Assembly: GCA_041946825.1 (NCBI GenBank)
Contig: JBHGBD010000004.1
Location: forward strand, 124,001-188,000
Direction of reading: 5' to 3'
Source of the DNA: CAZTHM01 sp041946825
GTDB taxonomy: Bacteria; Acidobacteriota; Terriglobia; UBA7540
Length of the DNA: 64,000 bases
Shown: positions 49,754 to 57,761 of the stretch, piece after piece
Layout of the letters: every line of letters starts with the position of its first letter
How positions within the stretch are numbered: position 1 is the stretch's first letter
Position numbers and translations under genes: made by a program
The notes under the pieces: generated by a model
What the model was told of the DNA's origin: nothing
Seen by the model: the letters and a program-made list of their open reading frames with translations, nothing else
Database searches by the model: none

Positions 49754-49793
49754 CCTGTGCGCGCGTGTCCGGCGTGTAGGAGAGGAGACAGCC

Positions 49794-49958
49794 ATGGTTC
49801 AGTTCCTCGGAGAAATTGTTTCAGACATATTGGAGACCTTGCCCGAAGCGTTGTCCTTATTCTGGAGCGACCTTGACCACCTCGAGGGCGCACATGAGCA
49901 TCTTGGTGGAAGCGACGGCACTCAATGCGACTTGCCCGAGGGGAGGCAATCGCCATGA
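49794..49958 (+). CDS. small acidic amphipathic protein
   Basis: 54 aa: VQFLGEIVSDILETLPEALS is an amphipathic helix followed by an acidic His-rich tail. AGGAGAGGAG precedes the ATG at good spacing, and the stop overlaps the next start (ATGA). Its position before pspA suggests a small partner of the envelope-stress operon. Family not recognised. Confidence 0.6.
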   Translation: MVQFLGEIVSDILETLPEALSLFWSDLDHLEGAHEHLGGSDGTQCDLPEGRQSP

Positions 49959-50104
49959 CTTGGGCAACCATCTACCTGGTTTGTTTTGGCGTGAGCTTTG
50001 TTCTTAGCCTGTTGTCGTTCATGTGCGGCGTGTTGGGATGTATCGAAAGGAGCATGCCATGGCATTGCTGGAGAGAATCGCAACGCTCGTTAAGGCGAAC
50101 CTGA
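49955..50104 (+). CDS. short membrane-segment ORF, possibly a truncated gene
   Basis: 49 aa beginning with one hydrophobic helix (WATIYLVCFGVSFVLSLLSFM) followed by a charged tail that runs into pspA in another frame. The start overlaps the preceding stop (ATGA). Genes with a similar first helix near pspA usually continue into a larger membrane protein (recalled, not checked), so this may be the stump of one fused by deletion to the pspA start, or a genuine small protein. Confidence 0.4.
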   Translation: MTWATIYLVCFGVSFVLSLLSFMCGVLGCIERSMPWHCWRESQRSLRRT

Positions 50105-50724
50105 CCGACCTGATCGACAAGGCCGAGGATCCGGAGAAAATGCTCAAGCAGGTAATCCTCGACATGGAAAACCAGTTCGTCCAGGTGAAGACTCAGGTCG
50201 CCATCGCCATTGCCGACGAGCACGTGCTGCGCAAGAAGCTGCAGGAAAACGAGGAAAAGATGAAGGAATGGATGCGCAAGGCCGAAATGGCCGTGGACAA
50301 GAATCGTGACGACCTGGCGCGCGCCGCGCTCGAACACTACAAAGGGTATGAGCGCTTGATCGGGAGTTTCCGGGAGCAATTAGAAGATCAGAAAGTGCAG
50401 GCCGAGAATCTGAAGTCGGCGCTCGCAAAACTCGATCAGAAGCTCGCGGAAGGCAAGGCCAAGCAGGAAATGTTGTTGGCCCAGCAGCGGCGCGCGAAAA
50501 TCCTCGCCAAGGCCAGCCAGGCGCAAGGGGCGATTGGCGAACACGCCAAAGAAGCCGCATCCGTGCGCTTCGAAGATAAGGCAATCCACACTGACGCCAA
50601 CGGCCAAGGGCACGCGGAAACCGCCTCCGGAAGCCCCGAAGAGGAGTTCGCTCGTATGGAAAAGATGGACGAATTGGACCGGCTGCTGGCGGAAGTCAAG
50701 TCGCGCCGGGGCCTGAAATCGTAA
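50059..50724 (+). CDS. pspA: PspA/IM30 family protein
   Basis: 221-aa coiled-coil membrane-stabilising protein of the ESCRT-III superfamily. It starts with the family sequence ALLERIATLVKANLTDLIDKAEDPEKMLKQVILDME-type segment (residues 2-37) and continues as a long coiled coil to about 165. AAGGAG lies 5 nt upstream of ATG 50059. It binds stressed inner membrane. The operon partners are an XRE regulator and an SdpI-like protein, not the pspF-pspABC set of enterobacteria. Confidence 0.92.
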   Translation: MALLERIATLVKANLTDLIDKAEDPEKMLKQVILDMENQFVQVKTQVAIAIADEHVLRKKLQENEEKMKEWMRKAEMAVDKNRDDLARAALEHYKGYERLIGSFREQLEDQKVQAENLKSALAKLDQKLAEGKAKQEMLLAQQRRAKILAKASQAQGAIGEHAKEAASVRFEDKAIHTDANGQGHAETASGSPEEEFARMEKMDELDRLLAEVKSRRGLKS

Positions 50725-50746
50725 GCGCCCATTGGAGGAGTGGAAC

Positions 50747-51394
50747 ATGAAACGCAATTATTTTCTTATCGGAGTCGTTCTCATCGCCGCCGTGCTGGCC
50801 GCGACGCTGATCGCCTATCCGCACCTGCCTCTGCGCGTGCCGACGCACTGGAATGCGCGCGGGGAAATCGACGGCTACAGCGCCCGCTGGACGCTCTTGG
50901 TGATGATTCCCGGAATCATGTCGTTAATGCTGGGCTTGTTCGCGCTGTTGCCTTGGCTTTCGCCCAAACACTTTGAGGTGGACAGCTTCCGCTTGACCTA
51001 TCTCTACTTGATGCTAGTAACGGTCGCGTTCCTCGCCTATGTCCACGCGCTGATTTTGATGGCAGGCCTGGGACATGCGCGGCACACTGGCGAAGCGATT
51101 GGCGGAGGCGTTTGCGTGCTGTTCATGCTTCTCGGACAAGTTCTGGGCAAAGTGCGGCGCAATTTCTGGATCGGCGTGCGCACGCCCTGGACGCTTGCCA
51201 ACGAACGCGTCTGGGACGCCACACACCGTTTCGCCGCGAAGACGTTCGTCATCGGCGGCGCGGGCGGGTTGCTGCTGACGCTCGTGCGCGCGCCCTTCTG
51301 GGCGTCGTTCGGCGTGCTGATGGCGGGAGCGCTCGTTCCCGTGGTTCATTCGCTTGTTTACTACAAGCGGCTTCAGCGGCTCGGCGAGATTTGA
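50747..51394 (+). CDS. SdpI-family / DUF1648 membrane protein
   Basis: 215 aa with about six membrane segments. The N-terminal DUF1648 part reads LPLRVPTHWNARGEIDGYSAR; the later half has the SdpI-like FWIGVRTPWTLANERVWDATHR. SdpI of Bacillus gives immunity to a membrane-active toxin and signals through a regulator, so such proteins fit an envelope-stress operon. GGAGGAG precedes the ATG; the gap to pspA is 22 nt. Confidence 0.88.
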   Translation: MKRNYFLIGVVLIAAVLAATLIAYPHLPLRVPTHWNARGEIDGYSARWTLLVMIPGIMSLMLGLFALLPWLSPKHFEVDSFRLTYLYLMLVTVAFLAYVHALILMAGLGHARHTGEAIGGGVCVLFMLLGQVLGKVRRNFWIGVRTPWTLANERVWDATHRFAAKTFVIGGAGGLLLTLVRAPFWASFGVLMAGALVPVVHSLVYYKRLQRLGEI

Positions 51395-51412
51395 ATGCAG
51401 GGAATACGAAAC

Positions 51413-51439
51413 TGTCATCCTGAGCGCAGCGAAGGATCT
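51413..51439. repeat. dispersed 27-nt element (TCATCCTGAGCG-type)
   Basis: The stretch containing TCATCCTGAGCGCAGCGAAG, followed by GATCT, is a well-known kind of short dispersed intergenic sequence in many Acidobacteriota and other soil bacterial genomes (recalled, not searched). Only one copy is seen in this window, between convergent genes. Confidence 0.5.
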
Positions 51440-51481
51440 TATTCATTTGTTCGAGAAGAAACCTAATGGCGCTTCGCTGCG

Positions 51482-52189
51482 CTAAGTCACCAGAAAGCGT
51501 TCGAGTTCGGGCAGCGACGCGATGCGTGGCGAATCGACATTGGGGTAGGCGCCGACTCGGTCGATGAGAATGCCGCGCAAACCTGCAAGAAACGCTCCAC
51601 CCATGTCGGTGGCGTTCGTGTCGCCGACAAAGACCGATTCCTGCGGCTTGACGCCGGCGCTCTCGAGCGCGACGCGGAAGATTTCGGGATGGGGTTTCTC
51701 GACCCCAACCAGCGCGGAGTCGAAAATAGCGGCAAAATACTGAGCGAGATTCACTCGCCCGAGTTGTTGCTCCATCGTGCCGATGGAATTCGAAATGACG
51801 CCAAGATAATACCCCTGCGCGCGCAACGTCTCGAGAAACGGCGGTGTCTCCGGCAGCACGCGCGACCAGAGCGTGATGTCGCCGAAACCTTTCCCCACGT
51901 GGCGCATCAGGCGTTCGCGTTCCGCTTCGGGCGCGCCAATGCGCAACGTGAGCGCCTTGAGGTATTCGAACCAATAGAAGTGGTCGATAGTGCGGGGCAC
52001 TTCGCCGCGGCGGATTTGCGGCCACAGCCACTCGTCAAGTTTCTGCTTGCCCACTCGCTCCGCGGCGAAAAAATCCTCCGCCGTCGCGAGGTAGCCCTGC
52101 CTGGTCAGGTCTTCGGCCAGTTCTTCGACGCGCGGGTAAATCAGCGTGTTCCCAGCGTCGAAAAAAATCGCGCGATACTTGGAGATCAT
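51482..52189 (-). CDS. HAD-superfamily hydrolase
   Basis: 235 aa. Motif I is FFDAGNTL, with nucleophile Asp11 but Gly in place of the second Asp, a variant common among DxGNT-type HAD proteins. Motif II Ser is in VISNSIG, motif III Lys in GVEKPHPEIF and motif IV in FVGDTNATDMGGA. A cap domain lies at about 20-95. Phosphatase or dehalogenase activity is possible; substrate unknown. Confidence 0.88.
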   Translation of the reverse strand: MISKYRAIFFDAGNTLIYPRVEELAEDLTRQGYLATAEDFFAAERVGKQKLDEWLWPQIRRGEVPRTIDHFYWFEYLKALTLRIGAPEAERERLMRHVGKGFGDITLWSRVLPETPPFLETLRAQGYYLGVISNSIGTMEQQLGRVNLAQYFAAIFDSALVGVEKPHPEIFRVALESAGVKPQESVFVGDTNATDMGGAFLAGLRGILIDRVGAYPNVDSPRIASLPELERFLVT

Positions 52190-52244
52190 GGAGGTTCGCT
52201 TCGGCCTCGAGCGGCCGGGCTGTCGTCAATTTGGCTGAGAGTTG

Positions 52245-52253
52245 ATTATAGCA
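52245..52253 (-). promoter_or_regulatory. extended -10 promoter of the HAD hydrolase gene
   Basis: Minus strand TGCTATAAT, identical in sequence to the rtcB -10 region at 10526-10518; 56 nt upstream of the ATG. Confidence 0.55.
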
Positions 52254-52325
52254 GTCCGCGGAGCGCGCGAATTCCCTTGACCGGCTCGTGCCGTGTTTTT
52301 AGAGTAAGAAATCCGGTAAGAAGAA

Positions 52326-53678
52326 ATGTTCCCTGGCGTCGCGTGTGCGCGCAAAAGAACGCAATGGCTTTTGCTGGCGGTGATCTCCCTCGCGCCCGGC
52401 TGGGATGCTCATTCCCAGGCGCCCGGAGAAAAGAATAACCTCGCGGGACCGCCGCGGTCCGGCACAGAAGATATCACCCGGAAATCCGATCCCGCGGAGG
52501 ACGAATCCCGGGCCTGGCAGAAGCTCCTCGAATTGTCGCCGAACGATCCGCGGACATTGATCAAGGGGCTGGAAGATTTCCTCGCGCGCTTTCCCCAAAG
52601 CCCCCGACGCGAGCAGGTCCTGCGCACGATTTACCAGCAGGCGCTCCAGTCGAATGACCCGCGCAAGGCCATCGAAGCCGGCGAGAAACTCCTGGCGCTG
52701 AATCCCGAGGACCCCGACCTGCTGACCGGCTTGACTGATCTCTACGGCCGCTCGTCGGACGCCGCGAGTCGCACGAAGGCGCTCACCTATGCGACGCGGT
52801 TCGTCGAGCATGCGGAAAAGTTCGCGGCGCAATCCCCGTCCGCTGAGATCCCCGCCGGGAAGTGGTCGGAGCTGGAGTCCGCGATTCGCGCCACGGCTTA
52901 CTTCCTGCGCGGCAAAGTTCACGCTGAATCGGGCGAGGTCGAGCTGGCTGTGGCTGACTTCGAGAAGAGCCTGGCCATCTACCCGACCGCGGATGTGGCG
53001 GAGCGACTGGGAGATGTCTCATTGCAGGGCGGCGACACCGACCGAGCCATCGACGCATACGCCACAGCCTTTGTGATTCCCGACAAGCGCGCTGACCCGG
53101 CGCGCCGGGAACTAATCCGCCGCAAGCTCGGCAGCGCCTACATCGCGAAGTACCGCTCGGAAAAGGGCCTGGGTGAATTGATTCTCGCCCGCTACGACAA
53201 GCTTGCATTGTCACTCGCGGGGCGGGTCAGGGCGGACAGCAAGGCCGACAAACTATCCCGCGATCCCTCGGAATTCATTCTCCAGCGTCTGGACGGCTCG
53301 GAATTGCACCTGCGCGAATTGAAAGGAAAAGTCGTGGTGATGGACTTCTGGGCGACGTGGTGCGCCCCGTGCCGCCTGCAAGGCAAGCTGATCGAACAGG
53401 TGGTCGAGAGTTTCCGCCAGGAACCCGCCGTGACGTTCCTCGCCGTCAATACCGACGAAGACCGCTCGGGCGTCCCCAAATTTCTGAAAGAAGAGAATTG
53501 GACGACGCCGGTGGTCTACGGTCCCGGCCTGGAGCAGTTGCTCGGCATCCGCGCACTGCCAACCGTGCTGATCCTGGATCGCGAAGGACGCGTCGCGTAC
53601 CGGCAGGCAGGCCTGGACCCGGGAAGTTTCGTCCCCGTACTGCAAGGGAAGATTCGCGAGGCGCTGGAGATGAATTGA
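52326..53678 (+). CDS. exported TPR-thioredoxin fusion (TlpA-like)
   Basis: 450 aa. A signal peptide (WLLLAVISLAPGWDAHSQA) precedes TPR-like helices (about 60-260, for example ARFPQSPRREQVLRTIYQQALQ and DVAERLGDVSLQGGDTDRAIDAYA) and a C-terminal TlpA/thioredoxin domain with FWATWCAPC and a GIRALPTVLILD cis-Pro loop. It likely reduces disulfides of exported proteins, with the TPR part as partner-binding module. Convergent with the adenosine deaminase gene (10-nt gap). Confidence 0.85.
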   Translation: MFPGVACARKRTQWLLLAVISLAPGWDAHSQAPGEKNNLAGPPRSGTEDITRKSDPAEDESRAWQKLLELSPNDPRTLIKGLEDFLARFPQSPRREQVLRTIYQQALQSNDPRKAIEAGEKLLALNPEDPDLLTGLTDLYGRSSDAASRTKALTYATRFVEHAEKFAAQSPSAEIPAGKWSELESAIRATAYFLRGKVHAESGEVELAVADFEKSLAIYPTADVAERLGDVSLQGGDTDRAIDAYATAFVIPDKRADPARRELIRRKLGSAYIAKYRSEKGLGELILARYDKLALSLAGRVRADSKADKLSRDPSEFILQRLDGSELHLRELKGKVVVMDFWATWCAPCRLQGKLIEQVVESFRQEPAVTFLAVNTDEDRSGVPKFLKEENWTTPVVYGPGLEQLLGIRALPTVLILDREGRVAYRQAGLDPGSFVPVLQGKIREALEMN

Positions 53679-53687
53679 ATGTCAGAT

Positions 53688-54734
53688 TCACAGGCTCAGT
53701 GGGTCAACTCCAGCCTTGGTCAGTTCGCTCAGCAACCGCGCTTTGTCGCTGTCAGGAAGAAAGGAGTATCGAATTGCGTTCTCGCACAATTGAACTATCT
53801 GCCCCCGCGAGAGCGAGAATGCCAGCGCGGCGCGAACGAATTCGCGCTCCAAACCTGTTCCGAACATCGCGGGGTCGTCAGAATTCAGCGTGACGACGAG
53901 CCCGGCGTCGAGAAACCGCGGCAAAGGATGATCCTCGAAGCGCGCGATGAGGCCGGTCGCCACATTGCTCGTGGGGCAGACTTCGAGAGGGATGCGCCGC
54001 TCGCGCAGAAGCGCCATCACTTCCGGGTCACGAATCGCTGTCAGTCCGTGGCCAATACGTTCCGCGCCGAGCAATTCCACTGCCTTGCGAATGCTTTCGG
54101 GCCCGGCGGCCTCGCCCGCGTGCGCCGTGAGGCGCAGCCCGGCCTCGCGTGCTTCGCGGTATATTTCCACAAAATGCTCTGCCGGGCCGCGCTCTTCGTC
54201 GCCACCGATCCCGAAACCCACCACGCCGTGGGCGCGGTATCGAATCGCCCAGCCGAGGACTTCTTTGACGTGCTCGACTCCGAAGTGGCGAACCGCATCC
54301 ATAATCCATCGAATGCGCACACCGAGCCGGCTCTCGGTTTCCGTAGCGGCCATGGCGATGGCTTCGAAAATTGCCTCGACCGATTGCTTCTTCCATAGGA
54401 CCACGCCCGCGGAGAAGATGACTTCCGCGTACCTTACATTCTGTGCATGCAGCGATTCCATCAGGCGCGTCGTGGCAAGCGCATAATCCTCCGGCGTTCT
54501 GAGCAGCAGAGTGACGACCCCAAAAGCCTTGAGGAAGCTCTGGAAGTTTCCGTAATGGAAGGATTGCCGGCGGCGTTCACTGACCCAGTTCCCCACCTGC
54601 CGGCGCAGCAGGCTCTTGTTGCGCGACAACTCGCGCAGCGTCTCCGGCTCGATGCTGCCCTCGAGATGTAGATGGAGTTCAACCTTCGGGAGGCGATGGA
54701 TAAAGGATTCAAGGATGTCGGCGGGGTCGGTCAC
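53688..54734 (-). CDS. add: adenosine deaminase
   Basis: 348-aa Zn hydrolase of purine salvage, deaminating adenosine or a related nucleoside or base. Metal and catalytic residues: HLHLEGS (His21, His23), HAGE (His205, Glu208), GHG near 229 and NSDDP (Asp286, Asp287). The start is GTG 54734, giving a normal N-terminus; no clear ribosome site. Some close relatives act on adenine or modified adenosines, which the sequence alone does not exclude. Confidence 0.92.
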   Translation of the reverse strand: MTDPADILESFIHRLPKVELHLHLEGSIEPETLRELSRNKSLLRRQVGNWVSERRRQSFHYGNFQSFLKAFGVVTLLLRTPEDYALATTRLMESLHAQNVRYAEVIFSAGVVLWKKQSVEAIFEAIAMAATETESRLGVRIRWIMDAVRHFGVEHVKEVLGWAIRYRAHGVVGFGIGGDEERGPAEHFVEIYREAREAGLRLTAHAGEAAGPESIRKAVELLGAERIGHGLTAIRDPEVMALLRERRIPLEVCPTSNVATGLIARFEDHPLPRFLDAGLVVTLNSDDPAMFGTGLEREFVRAALAFSLSRGQIVQLCENAIRYSFLPDSDKARLLSELTKAGVDPLSL

Positions 54735-54823
54735 GAGGAGTTAGGGCGAAAGTGCAAGATCGAAGAACCAAGACAGATCCAACTGCCAACGGCTGACTGG
54801 CTCGCGCGGATCCTCAAGGAGCA

Positions 54824-55705
54824 TTAATGTGCTGGCAGCGCCGGTCGTCCGGCATTGAGCCAGGCGGTATACCAATAAGATCCGACGTCATGAGCTGCGG
54901 CGTTGATTTCTCGCACCGCTGCCGAGCCGATCCGGGAGTAGAACCGATCGTAGTAGTCGTCGTTATAATCGCGAAGGCCCTCGAGTGATTTGCGGTCCGT
55001 CCAGACTACCTGGCTCACCCAGGTGTTCGTTTCGAGTACAGCGTCAAACGCGTATTCGGTCGGGTCATCGATCTTGACCGCGGGCGTTGGGCGAAAAATG
55101 AAGAAGCCCTGGAAGCGATCAATCAATGTCTCGCCGAAGCGCGTCGCCAGGCCCGCCTGCCCGGTCAACTGGCCGTCATAGTTCGACGTGGTGTTGAGAG
55201 GGTCGTGCGCGTCGGCGACGTAGTGGCCCAGCGCCGCGGCAGCAAGCTTGGCTTCGTCCCACTTCTGCGCTTTTAGCGCATTCGTCAGGCGCAGGCTGTA
55301 TTCGCCGATGTGCCAGGGAAGCAGGCCATTGGAATTGATCTTGCCCGAGCCATATTTCTCGACGGCGGGCTTGAACCCGTGAGGCAGTTCGCGATAAGGA
55401 AACAGCCCGTACTTGTCCAGATACATATAATGCCGCTTGCGCTCGTATCGGTCCTTCTCCATCCACTGGTTAGGATCGTTGGCATGGTCAATAAGGAATT
55501 GTCGGTTGGCGTCGAAGTAGCCCCGGATCTCGGGGGGCAACGTTTCGATAGCCCAGTTATTGACCAGACGGTGAGCCGTTGGCCCCCAGGCCAGTGCGGC
55601 GCTCCCAGTCGTCAACCAGAAGGCCAACCCGGCGATGAGCAAACCGCGGTGGGCTTGAATCTTGCGAGTCAATTTCGGGGATCGCACAGGATCAGCAGAT
55701 TCCAT
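54824..55705 (-). CDS. S1/P1 nuclease / zinc phospholipase C-like secreted protein
   Basis: 293 aa. The signal peptide ends ALA, so the mature protein begins WGPTAHRLV, with the N-terminal Trp40 and His45 that bind zinc in this superfamily. Further ligands are in IDHANDPNQW and LGHYVADAHDPLN. The superfamily hydrolyses phosphodiesters of nucleic acids or phospholipids; the exact class is uncertain. Confidence 0.82.
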   Translation of the reverse strand: MESADPVRSPKLTRKIQAHRGLLIAGLAFWLTTGSAALAWGPTAHRLVNNWAIETLPPEIRGYFDANRQFLIDHANDPNQWMEKDRYERKRHYMYLDKYGLFPYRELPHGFKPAVEKYGSGKINSNGLLPWHIGEYSLRLTNALKAQKWDEAKLAAAALGHYVADAHDPLNTTSNYDGQLTGQAGLATRFGETLIDRFQGFFIFRPTPAVKIDDPTEYAFDAVLETNTWVSQVVWTDRKSLEGLRDYNDDYYDRFYSRIGSAAVREINAAAHDVGSYWYTAWLNAGRPALPAH

Positions 55706-55816
55706 CAGCTTCGGCTCAGAGCAGCAGGCATCGGAGAGGGGATTCTACCGCAATTCGCCTCCGCGTGTCGCGTTTCACTCGAAAAGGCATGTGCGTTGTC
55801 CCCTCGCGGAGGGGGT

Positions 55817-57352
55817 TTACGCGGCAGGGGTACGAGTCTCGGCCGGCTCCTCCCTGGGTGAGCTGCCGAATTCACTGTGCTTCCTGCTGTAGCTGAAATA
55901 GATCGTCAGGCCGATTGCCAGCCACACCAGAAAGCGCGCCCAAGTTTCGACGGGCAGGCTGGCCATCAGGACCAGGCAACAAAGGATCGAAAGGATTGGG
56001 ATGACCGGAACCCAGGGCGTGCGGAATTTCCGCGGACGATCCGGTTGCCGGCGCCGCAAAATCAGGACGCCGAGCGAAACCAGGATGAAGGCGAAGAGCG
56101 TTCCGATGTTGGAGAGGTCCGCGAGCGTGCCGATGTCGAAAATTCCGGCGGGAATGGCCACGAAAAAACCCGCCGCCCAAGTGCTGATGTGCGGCGTCCG
56201 AAAGCGCTGGTGGACCTTCGAGAAGACGCCCGGGAGCAACCCATCGCGTGACATCGCGAACCACACGCGCGCCTGCCCCAGTTGGAATACCAGCAGCGAG
56301 CTGATCATTCCGGTCAGCGCCCCCAGAGTGACCCAGCGCTGGACGCTGTTGAGCCCGATGGCCTTCAGGGCATTGGCCACGGGCGCGGCGTTACGCAACG
56401 AGTCCCAGTGCTGGATGCCGGTCAGGATGATAGCCACCGAGACGTAAAGCACCGCGCAGATAATCAGCGAGGCGATAATTCCAAACGGCACATCGTGTTG
56501 CGGCCGCGGACATTCTTCCGCGGCGGTCGAAACCGAGTCGAAGCCGATATAGGTGAAGAAAACGATCGCGCCCCCGGTGAGCACCCCCTGCCAGCCGTTG
56601 GGCATGAAAGGTTTCCAGTTGGCGGTGTCGATGTAGCGCGCGGCGGCGAAGACAAAGATCAGAATCGCGATAATCTTCACCGTCACCATGAAATTGTTGG
56701 CGCCGGCGCTCTCGCGAATCCCGATCACCAGCACCACGGTAATCACCATCACAATGAGAAAGCCGGGCACGTTGAAAAACGCGCCCGTGCGTTCCCCCGA
56801 AACGAAAATAGGTGTGATGAACTCACGCGGCAGCTTCAGCCCGAAGCTCTGCAGCAGGCTGTCAATGTAAGCGGAGAATCCCACGGCCACGGCCATGTTG
56901 CTGACCGCGTATTCCAGGATCAGGTCCCAGCCGATGATCCAGGCGACGATTTCCCCGAGCGTCGCGTAAGTGTAGGTGTAGGCGCTCCCGGCGATGGGGA
57001 TCATCGAAGCCAGTTCGGCGTAACAAAGCCCCGCCAGCGCGCAGACCATCGCCACCATCAGGAACGACAGCGCGATGCCCGGGCCGGCGCCTGGACGCCC
57101 GGCCGTTCCCAAGGCGTTCGAGCCGTGCAAGAGAATGTCGAGGAGCGGCGCTTTCCAGATCGAATGGACCTGGAGAACCTCGCCCGCCGCCGCGGTTCCC
57201 GTGAGGATGAAAATTCCCGTGCCGATGATCGCGCCGATGCCGAGCGCCGTCAGCGACCATGGCCCCAGCGTCTTGCGAAGCTGGTGCCCCGGCCGCTCGG
57301 CTTCCGCCAGCAGTTTGTCGATGCTCTTCGTGCGCAGAAGTTGGCTTGACAT
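55817..57352 (-). CDS. APC-family amino acid permease
   Basis: 511 aa with about 12-13 membrane segments. The first transport motif GIGAIIGTGIFILTG is followed by the cytoplasmic helix SMIPIAGSAYTYTYATLGE and GFDSVSTAAEECPRPQHDVP, signatures of the CAT/APC amino acid transporters. Likely a proton-driven cationic or general amino acid importer. Upstream of its start lies the small inverted-repeat element at 57360-57513. Confidence 0.92.
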   Translation of the reverse strand: MSSQLLRTKSIDKLLAEAERPGHQLRKTLGPWSLTALGIGAIIGTGIFILTGTAAAGEVLQVHSIWKAPLLDILLHGSNALGTAGRPGAGPGIALSFLMVAMVCALAGLCYAELASMIPIAGSAYTYTYATLGEIVAWIIGWDLILEYAVSNMAVAVGFSAYIDSLLQSFGLKLPREFITPIFVSGERTGAFFNVPGFLIVMVITVVLVIGIRESAGANNFMVTVKIIAILIFVFAAARYIDTANWKPFMPNGWQGVLTGGAIVFFTYIGFDSVSTAAEECPRPQHDVPFGIIASLIICAVLYVSVAIILTGIQHWDSLRNAAPVANALKAIGLNSVQRWVTLGALTGMISSLLVFQLGQARVWFAMSRDGLLPGVFSKVHQRFRTPHISTWAAGFFVAIPAGIFDIGTLADLSNIGTLFAFILVSLGVLILRRRQPDRPRKFRTPWVPVIPILSILCCLVLMASLPVETWARFLVWLAIGLTIYFSYSRKHSEFGSSPREEPAETRTPAA

Positions 57353-57359
57353 TTAAGAA

Positions 57360-57513
57360 CAGTGACAAGTGACAAGTGGCGAGTGACCAGGAAAAGTTAA
57401 CAGACAACAGTTGACAGCCAACGCCGGAAAGGTCCAGGCCCTGAACGATCGACTGTGGACTTTAGGCAGTCGACTCGTTTGGCTCGTCACTCGTCACTTG
57501 TCACTCGCCACTG
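57360..57513. mobile_element. 154-bp inverted-repeat element without a gene (MITE-like)
   Basis: Left end 57360-57390 and right end 57483-57513 are 31-bp inverted repeats matching at 27 of 31 positions. Each is built of 8-9-nt units of type AGTGACA / AGTGGCG. The 92-bp interior has no ORF. The architecture (terminal inverted repeats made from nested short tandem units) resembles the four-helix-bundle element at 37668-38146, though the sequence differs. Confidence 0.6.
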
Positions 57514-57519
57514 CCTTCA

Positions 57520-57675
57520 TCAGCGTTTGGTCGGCGCGCCGGGACCCCGCTTCTTGACCTTGGGCTTCAGCGAGCCGCGTGGCTCCGTCTGCTTTGGCTT
57601 GGGGGGCTGCTTCTTGCGCGCCGCCCGCTTCAGTTTTTTCCGTTCCGTTTTGTCTTTGATCTTGCGAGTGTCCAT
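57520..57675 (-). CDS. small highly basic protein
   Basis: 51 aa, about 22 of them Lys or Arg: MDTRKIKDKTERKKLKRAAR and then a Pro/Lys tail ending GAPTKR. AAAGGGAG precedes the ATG at good spacing. Likely disordered and nucleic-acid or ribosome-associated; family not recognised. It lies between the permease and the PcrA-like helicase on the same strand. Confidence 0.65.
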   Translation of the reverse strand: MDTRKIKDKTERKKLKRAARKKQPPKPKQTEPRGSLKPKVKKRGPGAPTKR

Positions 57676-57761
57676 ATCTCCCTTTCCTGAACCGAGTGAA
57701 AATCCGCAGGGCCGTCGCCGCGTTTCATCATTCCGAATTCAAATCTCGGAATCCTCTTCGC

